DNA of 64,000 nucleotides, taken from assembly GCF_003259745.1 (NCBI RefSeq), contig NZ_QLMC01000004.1, positions 682,001 to 746,000 on the forward strand, read 5' to 3'. The translations under genes were made by a program, and so were the position numbers. Each line of letters begins with the position of its first letter. The stretch's first letter is position 1. This document shows, piece after piece, positions 1 through 8,817 of the stretch. This DNA comes from Larkinella arboricola (GTDB taxonomy: Bacteria > Bacteroidota > Bacteroidia > Cytophagales > Spirosomataceae). Under the pieces are notes generated by a model. That model saw only the letters and a program-made list of their open reading frames with translations, searched no databases and had not been told where the DNA came from.

Positions 1-729
1 ATTTCGGAGATTCAATCGTTGGGAGGCCGGGTAGATTCCTTATTGAAAGTAAAAGAACAACTGGAAATCGACAAACGAAACCTGCGGAATGTGGCGGCTT
101 TCGATGTAAAAAGGTATGAAGCCAAAATTAAAAAGTACCTGGCGTTACTGGGCGAAAAAGATAAGGAAATTGAACAGTTAAAAGAAGAAAATAGCATCCT
201 GACCTCCCAGAACCAGACACTGACGCAGGAAAATACCAATCTGAAAAACGAACGACAGGCGCTGACCGATACGGTTTCGCGGTATTCGGAGCAAAACCGG
301 GAGTTGACGGAAAAGGTAACCCTCGCATCGGCTCTGAAGGCCGAAAATCTGGTGGTCAATGCCATCAACCGGCGCGGGAAGGAAAGTGACGGGGGCGAGT
401 ATCGGGCGAAGCGGATTGATAAAGTGAAGATTACGTTTCGTCTGGCGACCAACCCACTGGCGCAGCAGAATGAAAAGGAAATCTACCTCCGGATTCTGGA
501 TCCGAGCGGTTCCGTGATTGCGGATATGGCCACTGGCTCGGGCCAGTTTATCTACAGCGGACAGGAAATGATCTATACGGCCAGGCAAACCATTACTTAC
601 GATAGTTTGGGCCAGCAGGTCACCTTTATTTATGGGCGCGGCAACATTCCTTTCAAGGAAGGAACGCATCAGATTGAGCTGTATTCGGAAGGGTTTAAGA
701 TTGGGCAGGGCGATTTTACGGTGAAGTAA
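1..729 (+). CDS. Coiled-coil protein with beta-rich C-terminal domain (5' partial)
   Basis: The frame is open to the left edge, so the start codon lies outside the window and the TTG at 19 is probably an internal leucine. About 242 residues are visible. The first ~110 are rich in E, K, Q, N and L with heptad spacing, which predicts a long coiled coil. The last ~105 residues form a predicted beta-rich domain ending in GDFTVK. No catalytic motif or membrane segment is visible. Such proteins are common in Cytophagales and are sometimes annotated as SMC-like only because of the coiled coil. I do not assign a function. Confidence 0.75.
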   Translation: MSEIQSLGGRVDSLLKVKEQLEIDKRNLRNVAAFDVKRYEAKIKKYLALLGEKDKEIEQLKEENSILTSQNQTLTQENTNLKNERQALTDTVSRYSEQNRELTEKVTLASALKAENLVVNAINRRGKESDGGEYRAKRIDKVKITFRLATNPLAQQNEKEIYLRILDPSGSVIADMATGSGQFIYSGQEMIYTARQTITYDSLGQQVTFIYGRGNIPFKEGTHQIELYSEGFKIGQGDFTVK

Positions 730-825
730 CTACCGGCGAATCGACAAACCGGAGGCCGGAATGGAGAAGACAAACAGGACGCTAAAAAAATCCTTGCAGC
801 ACTTTCTCCTTTCCGGCTTTTTATT

Positions 826-833
826 TACCTTTG
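826..833 (+). promoter_or_regulatory. Bacteroidota -7 element before rpsF
   Basis: TACCTTTG matches the Bacteroidota -7 consensus TAnnTTTG and sits 41 bases before the rpsF start. A TTG at 794-796 is the nearest -33 candidate, but it lies 29 bases upstream, further than usual. It probably drives the rpsF-rpsR-rplI operon. Confidence 0.55.
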
Positions 834-874
834 CGTCCTCATTTTGAAATCTTTATCCATTTAACACAATTATC

Positions 875-1258
875 ATGCAGTTCACAAAGAACTATGAGAC
901 CGTGTTCATTTTAACTCCCGTTTTATCTGAAGCTCAGATAAAGGACACTGTCGACAAGTTCCGCAAAGTTTTGACCGATAACGGTGCGGAAATTGTTAAT
1001 GAAGAAAGTATGGGTCTGCGCAAACTGGCGTACCCGATCCAACACAAGAATACGGGTTACTACTTCCTGTTTGAGTTTTCGTCTGAGACGAAAATTCCTG
1101 ATGTTCTGGACGTTGAATACCGTCGGGATGAGCGCGTTATTCGCTACCTGACTACCGTTCTCGACAAACACGCCCTTGCTTACAACGAGCGTCGTCGGAA
1201 AGGTCAACTGGGTAAAAACAAACAACAAACTGAAAAAGCAGGAGAGGAGGCCAAATAA
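875..1258 (+). CDS. rpsF: 30S ribosomal protein S6
   Basis: The 127-residue product matches bacterial S6, which binds 16S rRNA as a dimer with S18 in the platform of the small subunit. The N-terminal NYETVFIL strand, the central [20 protein letters not shown] segment and the [10 protein letters not shown] strand are typical. The charged C-terminal tail ([13 protein letters not shown]) is the usual variable extension. It is the first gene of an operon with rpsR two bases downstream and then rplI, the standard bacterial order. The ATG at 875 fits the family length. Confidence 0.97.
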   Translation: MQFTKNYETVFILTPVLSEAQIKDTVDKFRKVLTDNGAEIVNEESMGLRKLAYPIQHKNTGYYFLFEFSSETKIPDVLDVEYRRDERVIRYLTTVLDKHALAYNERRRKGQLGKNKQQTEKAGEEAK

Positions 1259-1260
1259 TC

Positions 1261-1512
1261 ATGAGTCTGCAAAACGAACCCGTTAGCAAAAACGAAAACC
1301 GCAAGAAATATTGCCGTTTTAAAAAGTCCGGTATCAAATACATCGACTACAAAGATCCCAACTTCCTGTTGAAGTTGTTGAACGAACAAGGTAAAATTCT
1401 GCCCCGGCGGATTACCGGTACGAGCCTGAAATTCCAGCGTAAAGTGGGTCAGGCCGTTAAGCGTGCCCGTCACCTGGCTCTGTTACCTTACGTAGGCGAT
1501 TCATTGAAATAA
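1261..1512 (+). CDS. rpsR: 30S ribosomal protein S18
   Basis: The 83-residue basic protein contains the S18 core: [18 protein letters not shown] near residues 18-36, then [29 protein letters not shown] to the C-terminus. S18 assembles with S6 on helix 22/23 of 16S rRNA. The start follows the rpsF stop by two bases, indicating translational coupling. The length is normal for the family. Confidence 0.97.
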   Translation: MSLQNEPVSKNENRKKYCRFKKSGIKYIDYKDPNFLLKLLNEQGKILPRRITGTSLKFQRKVGQAVKRARHLALLPYVGDSLK

Positions 1513-1581
1513 GTTGATGGTATACGGTTTTCGGTTTAACCCGTTAATCGTATACTAAAAACTGACAACTCATTCACAATC

Positions 1582-2022
1582 ATGCAAATCATACTGAAAA
1601 CCGACATTGCCGGACTGGGTTTTAAGAACGATACGGTTGACGTAAAACCTGGCTACGGCCGTAACTACCTGATTCCGCAAGGGTATGCTGTCATGGCAAC
1701 GGAATCAAATAAAAAAGTGGTTGCTGAAAACATTCGGCAAGCTGCTCACAAAGCCGAAAAACTGAAGAACGATGCCCTGGCGCTGGCCGAAGCATTGGGT
1801 CAACTGGAGCTGACGGTTCCGGCCAAAGCGGGCGAAAGCGGAAAAATCTTCGGTCGCGTTACCAACACGCAAGTGGCGGATGCGCTGAAAGAAAAAGGCT
1901 ATGACATCGACCGGAAAAAAATCACGATCGACGAAGCCAAAGTACTGGGTACGTATAATGCCGTTGTTAACCTGCACAAGGATGTAAAACAGACGGTGAA
2001 ATTTGAAGTAGTAGCTGAATAA
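1582..2022 (+). CDS. rplI: 50S ribosomal protein L9
   Basis: The 146-residue product is a full-length L9, the 23S rRNA-binding protein of the large subunit that reaches out from the L1 side. The N-terminal rRNA-binding domain shows GLGFKNDTVDVKPGYGRNYLIPQGYA (residues 10-35). A long helix rich in A, E and K follows, then the C-terminal domain with GKIFGRVTNTQVADAL and IDRKKI. It is the last gene of the S6-S18-L9 operon, 69 bases after rpsR, and is followed directly by an intrinsic terminator. Confidence 0.97.
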   Translation: MQIILKTDIAGLGFKNDTVDVKPGYGRNYLIPQGYAVMATESNKKVVAENIRQAAHKAEKLKNDALALAEALGQLELTVPAKAGESGKIFGRVTNTQVADALKEKGYDIDRKKITIDEAKVLGTYNAVVNLHKDVKQTVKFEVVAE

Positions 2023-2061
2023 GTTGCTGGCTCTCAGTAGCTTGTTTTATGAAATAAATTG

Positions 2062-2095
2062 AAGCGGTCCGGACTTTTTCGGGCCGCTTTTTTGT
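2062..2095 (+). terminator. Intrinsic terminator of rpsF-rpsR-rplI
   Basis: The stem AGCGGTCCG (2063-2071) pairs with CGGGCCGCT (2080-2088), including G-U pairs, and is followed by a run of seven T. It ends the ribosomal operon just before the GSCFA gene. Confidence 0.85.
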
Positions 2096-2104
2096 TGTTA
2101 CAGT

Positions 2105-3118
2105 ATGGACTTTCGTACTGAACTAACACCGGAAAAACTCCCGGTTCTGATCCGGCCCGAGGACCGGATCGTGACTATTGGATCCTGTTTTGCTGAAGTG
2201 CTGGGTCGCCAACTGGCCGATAACAAAGTAAACGTACTGAGCAATCCGTTCGGTACGCTGTTCAATCCGGTATCGATTGATAAACTGCTGCGGGCGGCTC
2301 TGCTGAAGGGGGAGCCCGATCCGGATTTATACATTGACCGCGACGGTCTGTGGTTCCATTATGACTTTCATTCGTCGCTTTGGGGCCATACCCGCGACGA
2401 ACTTCACTGCCGTCTGACGGAGTGCCTGACTCAGACCGGTCAGGCGCTGAAAAGCGCCAACTGGCTGGTGCTGACGCTGGGAACGGCGGTTGTCTACCGG
2501 CATCTGGAAGCCGGAAAGGTAGTAGCGAACTGCCAGAAAATGCCGGGTTTCCTGTTTGAAAAGTACCTGTATGCCTACGAGCATATTCAGGGAACGCTAA
2601 CCGGTCTGGTGAAGACCTTAAAGCAGGTAAATCCGGGTTTGCAAATTCTGCTGACGGTCAGTCCGGTTCGCCACACCAAAGATTCGCTGCCCGTTAATCA
2701 GACTAGCAAGTCGATTCTCCGGGCGGTTAGCCATGAATTGACGGTCTGGAATGAGCAGGTCCATTACTTCCCGGCCTACGAAATCATGATGGACGATTTG
2801 CGGGATTACCGGTTTTATGAAGCCGATCTGATCCACCCTAACGCCGTTGCCGAGACGTATATTTTTGAAAAATTTGCCGGATGCGCATTTGATGACGAAC
2901 TTCGCGGATTCATCACCGGCTGGCAGAGCCTTCGGAAAGCGCTGGCGCACCGGCCTTTCCACGAAGGAACGGAGTCACACCGGCGGTTCCTGGAAAACTT
3001 GCTGAAACAACTGGATGCATTTTCCAAAAAGACGGATGTCAGTCAGGAGATTAAAGAAGTAGAGCGACGCCTACGGGCTTTTCAAACGATTGACCCCGGT
3101 GCGAACCAGGCTGCCTGA
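2105..3118 (+). CDS. GSCFA domain-containing protein
   Basis: This 337-residue protein carries the family signature GSCFAE at residues 26-31, after the strand RIVTIGSC. The segments NVLSNPFGTLFNP and NWLVLTLGTAVVYR are also characteristic of the GSCFA family (Pfam PF08885). The family is widespread in Bacteroidota and related to SGNH-type hydrolases, but its substrate is not known. There is no signal peptide, so it is probably cytoplasmic. It starts ten bases after the ribosomal terminator and precedes mrp by 31 bases, so it may head the following operon. Confidence 0.9.
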   Translation: MDFRTELTPEKLPVLIRPEDRIVTIGSCFAEVLGRQLADNKVNVLSNPFGTLFNPVSIDKLLRAALLKGEPDPDLYIDRDGLWFHYDFHSSLWGHTRDELHCRLTECLTQTGQALKSANWLVLTLGTAVVYRHLEAGKVVANCQKMPGFLFEKYLYAYEHIQGTLTGLVKTLKQVNPGLQILLTVSPVRHTKDSLPVNQTSKSILRAVSHELTVWNEQVHYFPAYEIMMDDLRDYRFYEADLIHPNAVAETYIFEKFAGCAFDDELRGFITGWQSLRKALAHRPFHEGTESHRRFLENLLKQLDAFSKKTDVSQEIKEVERRLRAFQTIDPGANQAA

Positions 3119-3149
3119 TTCGCTGTTCACCCAACAGTAACTGCACAGT

Positions 3150-4259
3150 ATGTCAACTTATAGACTCACAAAAGAAGCCGTATTAAACGCCCTTGGGCAT
3201 GTTGAAGAACCTGATTTAAAGCGTGACCTAGTTACGCTTAATATGGTGAAAGACATTGAATTAGGAGTAGATCAGGTTCGGTTTACGGTGGTGTTGACCA
3301 CACCCGCCTGTCCGTTGAAGGAACTGATCCGCAAACGTTGCGTTGATGCCATTCACACGTATATTGGCCCCGATATCGAGGTAAATGTGAATTTGACGGC
3401 CGACGTCAGCTCAACCCGTTTTAATACACCGGTTTTACCGGGCGTTAAAAATATCATTGCCGTTGCTTCCGGAAAAGGTGGGGTTGGTAAATCAACCGTT
3501 ACGGCCAACCTGGCGGTAGCCCTGTACAAATCCGGCGCAAAAGTGGGCATTATCGACGCTGATATCTTCGGCCCTTCGATTCCCGTTATGTTTGGCGCGG
3601 AAGAACTGCAACCGGCAGTGGGGCAGGTAGAAGGCAAAAATATGCTGCAACCCATTCAACAGTTTGGGGTGAAACTGATGTCAATCGGTTTTCTGACGCC
3701 CCGGGATAATGCCATCATCTGGCGGGGACCGATGGCGAGTCAGGCCCTGCGTCAGTTTTTTGCCGATACCCACTGGGGAGAACTGGACTACCTGCTGATT
3801 GACCTTCCTCCCGGTACGAGCGATATTCACCTGACACTGGTGCAAACCGTGCCTGTGACGGGAGCCGTTATTGTAACGACTCCGCAAAAAGTGGCGCTGG
3901 CCGATGCCACCAAGGGGCTGGCCATGTTCCGGCAGCCACAAATTAACGTGCCGGTATTAGGCGTCATCGAAAACATGGCGTATTTTACTCCCGCCGAGTT
4001 GCCCGATTCAAAATACTTTATTTTTGGCAAGGGGGGCGGTCAGGAACTGGCCGACAAGTACGATGTGCCGCTGCTGGGCCAGATTCCGCTGGTGCAAAGC
4101 ATTCGGGAAGCGGGCGACGACGGAAAACCCGTTGTAACCGAAAACGATCCTGTTACGTCGGGCGCATTTCGGTCGGTGGCTGAAGCCCTGGCGCAGCAGA
4201 TTTCGGTCCGTAATGCCACGCAGGACAAGACCCGGCCGGTTGAAATTGTCCGCCAATAA
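3150..4259 (+). CDS. mrp: Mrp/NBP35-type ATP-binding iron-sulfur carrier protein
   Basis: The protein has 369 residues. Residues 1-90 form a DUF59/MIP18 domain with TPACPLKELI (51-60), and the rest is a deviant Walker A P-loop ATPase with GKGGVGKS at 108-115 and DADIFGPSIPVMFG downstream. Members transfer Fe-S clusters to target proteins. The segment after GVIENMAYF reads TPAELPDSKYFIFG, so the CPxC pair found in E. coli Mrp is absent. Bacteroidota homologues commonly show this substitution. The NFU-type gene 65 bases downstream fits a role in cluster delivery. Confidence 0.93.
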   Translation: MSTYRLTKEAVLNALGHVEEPDLKRDLVTLNMVKDIELGVDQVRFTVVLTTPACPLKELIRKRCVDAIHTYIGPDIEVNVNLTADVSSTRFNTPVLPGVKNIIAVASGKGGVGKSTVTANLAVALYKSGAKVGIIDADIFGPSIPVMFGAEELQPAVGQVEGKNMLQPIQQFGVKLMSIGFLTPRDNAIIWRGPMASQALRQFFADTHWGELDYLLIDLPPGTSDIHLTLVQTVPVTGAVIVTTPQKVALADATKGLAMFRQPQINVPVLGVIENMAYFTPAELPDSKYFIFGKGGGQELADKYDVPLLGQIPLVQSIREAGDDGKPVVTENDPVTSGAFRSVAEALAQQISVRNATQDKTRPVEIVRQ

Positions 4260-4324
4260 GCCATCTTATTGGATTAAAAGAGGAAAATGCGTATTTTTAC
4301 CATCAGTCATATACTACGTCGAGA

Positions 4325-4591
4325 ATGGGAACTGCAACCGATAACGAATTATTAATAAACCGAATAGAGTCGGCACTGAACGGTATTCGCCCTTATCTGG
4401 AAGCGGATGGTGGCAACGTGAAAGTGCTCGAAGTGACGAACGACAAAGTGGTTCGTCTGGAACTGGTCGGCGCGTGTGGATCCTGTCCAATGTCGGCGAT
4501 GACGTTTAAAGCGGGTCTGGAAGAGGCCATTCTGAAAGCCGTTCCGGAGGTTTCGCGGGTAGAAGCCACTAATTTGACCCCGGCGTTTTAA
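4325..4591 (+). CDS. NifU-family (NFU domain) iron-sulfur scaffold protein
   Basis: The 88-residue protein is a stand-alone NFU domain. It contains IRPYLEADGGNVKVLEV (residues 21-37) and the cluster-binding CGSC (C51, C54) in ACGSCPMSAMTFKAGLE. NFU proteins bind a 4Fe-4S cluster between subunits and hand it to apo-proteins. It follows mrp, which itself lacks the usual CxxC, so the pair may act together in Fe-S carriage; that link is inferred from gene order. A terminator follows. Confidence 0.94.
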   Translation: MGTATDNELLINRIESALNGIRPYLEADGGNVKVLEVTNDKVVRLELVGACGSCPMSAMTFKAGLEEAILKAVPEVSRVEATNLTPAF

Positions 4592-4627
4592 GAGATAAAT
4601 CGTCTATAAAATTCGCGTTTGAAGAGT

Positions 4628-4664
4628 TTAGCCGTTAGTCCGTCGGATTAGCGGCTTTTTTGTT
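4628..4664 (+). terminator. Intrinsic terminator after the mrp-NFU genes
   Basis: An inverted repeat AGCCGTTAGTCC / GGATTAGCGGCT (about 4630-4656, with G-U pairs) is followed by six T. It separates the NFU gene from the ligase gene downstream. Confidence 0.8.
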
Positions 4665-4766
4665 ATTTTGCGCCCACAGACCGCGCAGGTCGCTTCAACC
4701 TGGGTCGTACATTCATTCCATAAGCTTACCAGAATCTCGCAGACTAAAATCTGTGGGTGTGTCAAA

Positions 4767-6455
4767 ATGAAAATAGGAATCTTCTTCGGAGGCCCGTCGC
4801 GCGAACGGGAAGTCTCATTTGCCGGCGGTCGCACAGCCCTGACTCATATCGATAAAACATTATTCCAGCCCGTCATGGTGTTTGTTGACGGACTGGGTAA
4901 CTTCATCCTGATTCGGGAAGAATTTCTCTCCAGAAGCTCAATCCGGGCTTTTTATCCGCAGCAGACAGACGGCCGTTTCAGCGTGTATATTGAATCGTTA
5001 GCCGGCCTGCCCGCCGAAGAGATCGAAGCGCAAATCAGCGCAATTGGTCAGCGGATTCAACCGCAGGAATTTAAGCAGCATTTTGATTTTGCTTTTCTGG
5101 CAATGCACGGCCCAGACTGCGAAGACGGCGGCATTCAGGGCCTGCTGGAATGGTACAAAATACCGTACAGCGGACCGGGTTTGATGGGGTCGGCTGTGGG
5201 GATTAATAAAATTCTGCAAAATGGACTGATTGCGCTCGTCAATAACCAGGAGAAAAAGGCCTCCACCATCAGCCGCCCGGCCTGGGATCAGGCCGATAAA
5301 GCCAGCGTTTTTGAATCGCTGCAAAGTCTGCTGGGCCTGCCGATTGTTGTGAAAGCCCCCCATCAGGGTTCGTCTATCGGCGTGGTGATTGTTCGGGAAA
5401 ACGATCTGGATACATTTATCCGGGCCGTTGATCAATGTTTTTTTCGGCAGGAAATTGATCTGGAAAGCTGGAAAGCACTTTCAGAAGATGAGCAGGTGGC
5501 TTCTATTCAGTCCATTACGGAGCTGGATTCGGGCATTGGCTTTCCCGTGGTGATCGAAGAAACCGGCGAGGTGATCTGCCATCCAAAGGATTTGCTGGAA
5601 AAAGCCAGTGCCTGGGCCGAATCCGGTTATCAATCGCTGATGATTGCATCGGTCAATTCGGAGGATGACGTGCTGTTTGAAGAGTTTATCAGCGGGCAGG
5701 AGTTTTCGTGTGGGGTGATTCAGGACGACGATGGAACGGCGGTGGCCCTGCCGCCAACCGAAATTTACAACGTCACGAGTTTCGATTTTAAATCAAAATA
5801 CCAGTCGGGCAGCACGACCCGGAAGCGGATTCCGGTCGGTACCAGTCTGGAACACAACCGGGAAATTCAGGTTAATGTAACTGAAGTGTTTACAAAACTG
5901 GGCATGAACGTCTGCGCCCGCATCGACGGTTTTCTGACCCCGGACGAAGCCGACAAACCGGGGCGGGTACTGCTCCACGATCCTAATACCATTCCCGGTA
6001 TGTCGCCAACGTCGCTCATTTTCAAACAAATGGCGGAGATTGGCCTGAATGTAACACAGGCTATCACCTACTTTATCCGTCAGTCACTACGCGAACGCAT
6101 CCGGACCGGCAAGGATATCATCGGCTTGCGTCAGCAGTTGGCGGACCTGGATATTCGCATGGCGGATCGGAAAAATTTACACCTGCCGACTGAAGAGTTT
6201 GTAGTTGATATGACCCACGAGGATATAGAAGCCTCCTGGCAGGAAGCAAAAACCTGGTACGGACATCATGCCGCACAGGGACAGGCCAAACCGGTTGTTG
6301 TGTTAAAAACCGCGCAGGAGCGGCACGAATTACCGCTTAATTTGTTGTTCAAGGACACGGTTGCCGACGTGCTGGAAGCGTTAGCCCAACCGATGCATCC
6401 GTTGATTGCCGAGACCCGGGAACGGGCCAAAGCGATTACGGAACGGTATTCTTAA
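4767..6455 (+). CDS. D-alanine--D-alanine ligase family protein, oversized ATP-grasp enzyme
   Basis: I chose the ATG at 4767 because the ligase N-terminus MKIGIFFGGPSREREVS starts there; upstream in-frame codons look non-coding. The product has 562 residues, against 300-370 for ordinary Ddl. Ddl motifs are present: GGPSREREVS (8-17), HGPDCEDGG (114-122), VVKAPHQGSSIGV (194-206), FEEFISGQEFS (304-314) and DPNTIPGM (405-412). An insertion of about 70 residues (228-298) interrupts the ATP-grasp region, and ~118 residues extend the C-terminus past LRERI. In DPNTIPGM, Asp replaces the usual metal-binding Glu. It may ligate D-Ala for peptidoglycan or act on another amino-acid pair. Confidence 0.82.
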   Translation: MKIGIFFGGPSREREVSFAGGRTALTHIDKTLFQPVMVFVDGLGNFILIREEFLSRSSIRAFYPQQTDGRFSVYIESLAGLPAEEIEAQISAIGQRIQPQEFKQHFDFAFLAMHGPDCEDGGIQGLLEWYKIPYSGPGLMGSAVGINKILQNGLIALVNNQEKKASTISRPAWDQADKASVFESLQSLLGLPIVVKAPHQGSSIGVVIVRENDLDTFIRAVDQCFFRQEIDLESWKALSEDEQVASIQSITELDSGIGFPVVIEETGEVICHPKDLLEKASAWAESGYQSLMIASVNSEDDVLFEEFISGQEFSCGVIQDDDGTAVALPPTEIYNVTSFDFKSKYQSGSTTRKRIPVGTSLEHNREIQVNVTEVFTKLGMNVCARIDGFLTPDEADKPGRVLLHDPNTIPGMSPTSLIFKQMAEIGLNVTQAITYFIRQSLRERIRTGKDIIGLRQQLADLDIRMADRKNLHLPTEEFVVDMTHEDIEASWQEAKTWYGHHAAQGQAKPVVVLKTAQERHELPLNLLFKDTVADVLEALAQPMHPLIAETRERAKAITERYS

Positions 6456-6468
6456 AAACAACTGCCTC

Positions 6469-7263
6469 ATGGATTTACAAGTAAGCGGAAAGACCGCTCT
6501 GGTAACGGGCTCAACCGCCGGAATTGGCCTGGCAATTGCCAAAACGCTGGCTCAGGAAGGTGCTGAAGTCATCATTAATGGTCGAAATAAAGAGCGGGTC
6601 GAAGCCCTGGTACAGCACTTGTCGAAAGAGTTGCCCGGGACCCGATTCCGTGGCATCGCGGCTGATTTTAGCAAGGTGGAGGAAGTCAATGCCTTGCTGG
6701 CGGCCTTGCCCGAAGTGGATATTCTGATCAATAACGTCGGGGTTTTCGAACCGAAAGAGTTTGCGGATATCCCGGATGAAGACTGGTTCCGGTTTTTCGA
6801 AGTAAATGTACTGAGCGGGGTGCGGCTTTCTCGTCATTATTTCCCGAAAATGCTGGCAAAAAACTGGGGGCGTATCATCTTTGTGTCCAGCGAATCGGCG
6901 CTGCAAATCCCCACCGAAATGATTCATTACGGCACCACAAAAACCGCCCAACTGGCTATTTCGCGCGGTTTGGCCGAACTGACAACCGGCACAGAGGTGA
7001 CGGTCAATACCGTATTGCCCGGCCCAACGTTTTCGGAAGGTGTTGGTGATTTTATCGGCAGCATGGCGGCAAGAAGTAATGTGTCGGTAGAAGAAATGGA
7101 GCAAGATTTCTTTAAAAATGCCCGCCCAACGTCGATCATAAAACGGTTTGCCACCACGCAGGAAATCGCCAACATGGTGGCTTATCTCGTCAGTCCGCTG
7201 GCATCGGCCACCAACGGAGCCGCGATCCGGGTGGATGGGGGCGTGACCAAGACAATTGCCTGA
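6469..7263 (+). CDS. SDR family NAD(P)-dependent oxidoreductase
   Basis: The start is set at ATG 6469, giving 264 residues that open with MDLQVSGKTALVTGSTAGIG; the frame extends upstream only into the ligase gene. The Rossmann motif TGSTAGIG (TGxxxGxG), the NNVG strand, the catalytic Ser in VSSES and the YGTTK (YxxxK) pair are all present, and the C-terminus ends in the usual GAAIRVDGG. It is a classical short-chain dehydrogenase; the substrate cannot be read from the sequence. It begins 13 bases after the ligase stop, so the two are probably co-transcribed. Confidence 0.93.
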   Translation: MDLQVSGKTALVTGSTAGIGLAIAKTLAQEGAEVIINGRNKERVEALVQHLSKELPGTRFRGIAADFSKVEEVNALLAALPEVDILINNVGVFEPKEFADIPDEDWFRFFEVNVLSGVRLSRHYFPKMLAKNWGRIIFVSSESALQIPTEMIHYGTTKTAQLAISRGLAELTTGTEVTVNTVLPGPTFSEGVGDFIGSMAARSNVSVEEMEQDFFKNARPTSIIKRFATTQEIANMVAYLVSPLASATNGAAIRVDGGVTKTIA

Positions 7264-7282
7264 CGTACGCTAAAACGCACAG

Positions 7283-7320
7283 AAAAGCCGTCCTGAGTAA
7301 CCCTCCGGACGGCTTTTTTA
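7283..7320 (+). terminator. Intrinsic terminator between convergent SDR and pepT genes
   Basis: The perfect stem GCCGTCC (7287-7293) / GGACGGC (7307-7313), flanked by A and T runs, can terminate the SDR transcript and possibly pepT from the other strand. Confidence 0.85.
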
Positions 7321-7337
7321 TGATGTTAGTCATTCAT

Positions 7338-8576
7338 TCAGGCTTTTTCCTCCCAAACCTGACACAGGTTCACGATTACTTCTACAGCTTTTCCCATATC
7401 CTGAACCGATACCCACTCGAGTCGCGAGTGAAACGCGTGTTCGCCCGCGAAAATATTGGGGCAGGGTAGACCCATGAACGACAACCGCGAACCGTCTGTA
7501 CCGCCCCGGATGCTCCGGCGCTCGGGCGTAAGTTCGCTTCGGCGAATGGCTTCCAGCGCATTTTCAACTACGGGGGGGTGCTGGTCAAGCACTTCCTTCA
7601 TGTTGCGGTATTGCTCCTTCACGTCGAACGTGGCGCTGGAATTAGGGTACGAAGCCAGGACCGTGTTCAGCAGATCTTGAAGGTATTGCTCTTTTTGGTG
7701 CAATCCGCTGACGCTGAAATCGCGGATAATAAAGTCAACCACCGCCTGATCCTGATTGCCTTCCAGATGGCCCGGATGAATAAAGCCTTCGTAACCTTCG
7801 GTGGTTTCGGGCGAGAGCGAATCTTTCGGGAGGGCAGCCAGCAGGTCAGCGGCAATTTTTAACGCATTTTCCAGCTTGCCTTTCGCAAAGCCCGGATGGG
7901 TGCTAACGCCCCGAATGGTGATTCGTACGGCATCCGCCGAAAACGTTTCATCTTCCAGCGTGCCGCGCATTTCGCCATCAATCGTGTAACCAAAATCCGC
8001 GCCTAGTTTTTCCAGATCAACTTTCTCGGTTCCGCGTCCAACTTCTTCGTCGGGTGTAAAAAGCAGGCGAATTTTCCCGTGTTTAATAACCGGCTCTTTC
8101 ATAATCAGCTCGGCGGCCGCCATGATTTCGGCCACTCCGGCTTTGTTGTCGGCGCCTAGCAAGGTGGTTCCGCTGGCGGTGATGATATCATTGCCGATCT
8201 GATCATTCAGGTCGGGGTGGTCGGCCCGGCGGATGATTTGGGTGGGATCGTCGGGCAGTACGATGTCAGAACCGTCCCAGCCGTGGTGGATAAGCGGTTG
8301 GACGCCTTCACCGGTTACATCCGGCGACGTATCCATGTGGGCGCAGAGGCACAACACGGGCACGTTCGGTTTGTCGGTATTCGCCGGAATGGTAGCATAC
8401 ACATACCCGTACTCGTCCAGTTCGGCGTCAGAAATACCGATTTCGTGCAGTTCCTGGACCAGTAAACGGCCTAAGTTTTTTTGTTTTTCGGTAGACGGAT
8501 TGGTTGTAGAATGGGGATCGGATTGCGTATCAATCTGAACGTAACGCAGAAATCGCTCAGTAACGGACGTTTGCAT
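7338..8576 (-). CDS. pepT: Peptidase T (tripeptide aminopeptidase)
   Basis: The 412-residue protein matches PepT, a cytoplasmic di-zinc M20 peptidase that removes the N-terminal residue of tripeptides. Metal and catalytic motifs are visible: CAHMDTSPD (H80, D82), GADNKAGVAE (D143), TPDEEVGRG (E177, E178) and HAFHSRLEW near the C-terminus. The N-terminus MQTSVTERFLRYVQIDTQSD is typical. It stands alone on the minus strand with its own upstream region of about 240 bases before prfC. Confidence 0.96.
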   Translation of the reverse strand: MQTSVTERFLRYVQIDTQSDPHSTTNPSTEKQKNLGRLLVQELHEIGISDAELDEYGYVYATIPANTDKPNVPVLCLCAHMDTSPDVTGEGVQPLIHHGWDGSDIVLPDDPTQIIRRADHPDLNDQIGNDIITASGTTLLGADNKAGVAEIMAAAELIMKEPVIKHGKIRLLFTPDEEVGRGTEKVDLEKLGADFGYTIDGEMRGTLEDETFSADAVRITIRGVSTHPGFAKGKLENALKIAADLLAALPKDSLSPETTEGYEGFIHPGHLEGNQDQAVVDFIIRDFSVSGLHQKEQYLQDLLNTVLASYPNSSATFDVKEQYRNMKEVLDQHPPVVENALEAIRRSELTPERRSIRGGTDGSRLSFMGLPCPNIFAGEHAFHSRLEWVSVQDMGKAVEVIVNLCQVWEEKA

Positions 8577-8764
8577 AAGGAGTATGGGGTAACTTCAAAC
8601 CGTATAATTACCATTTTAACGGTTAAGAACGGTATTTTACCAGAATAACCGCAAAAAAACTGATCGTGTCAGGCGCTTTTGGCTCATAAACAAGCCTGAA
8701 CGGATCAACAGCCAGTAGCAACGCCGGTTTTCAGGTCAGTTGGTTTGGATTTTCGCTTTAAATA

Positions 8765-8800
8765 GCAAAAGCCGGAATCCAGTCAGATTCCGGCTTTTTG
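8765..8800 (-). terminator. Intrinsic terminator of prfC
   Basis: The perfect inverted repeat AAAAGCCGGAATC / GATTCCGGCTTTT (about 8767-8795) lies 20 bases beyond the prfC stop. On the minus strand it is followed by a short T-rich stretch. Confidence 0.75.
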
Positions 8801-8817
8801 ATGCTGAAAGACATTGC

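Noticed and set aside
4668-4766. Upstream extension of the ligase gene to a TTG at 4668
   Set aside because: It would start inside the downstream side of a terminator and adds residues unlike Ddl; the ATG at 4767 gives the canonical N-terminus.
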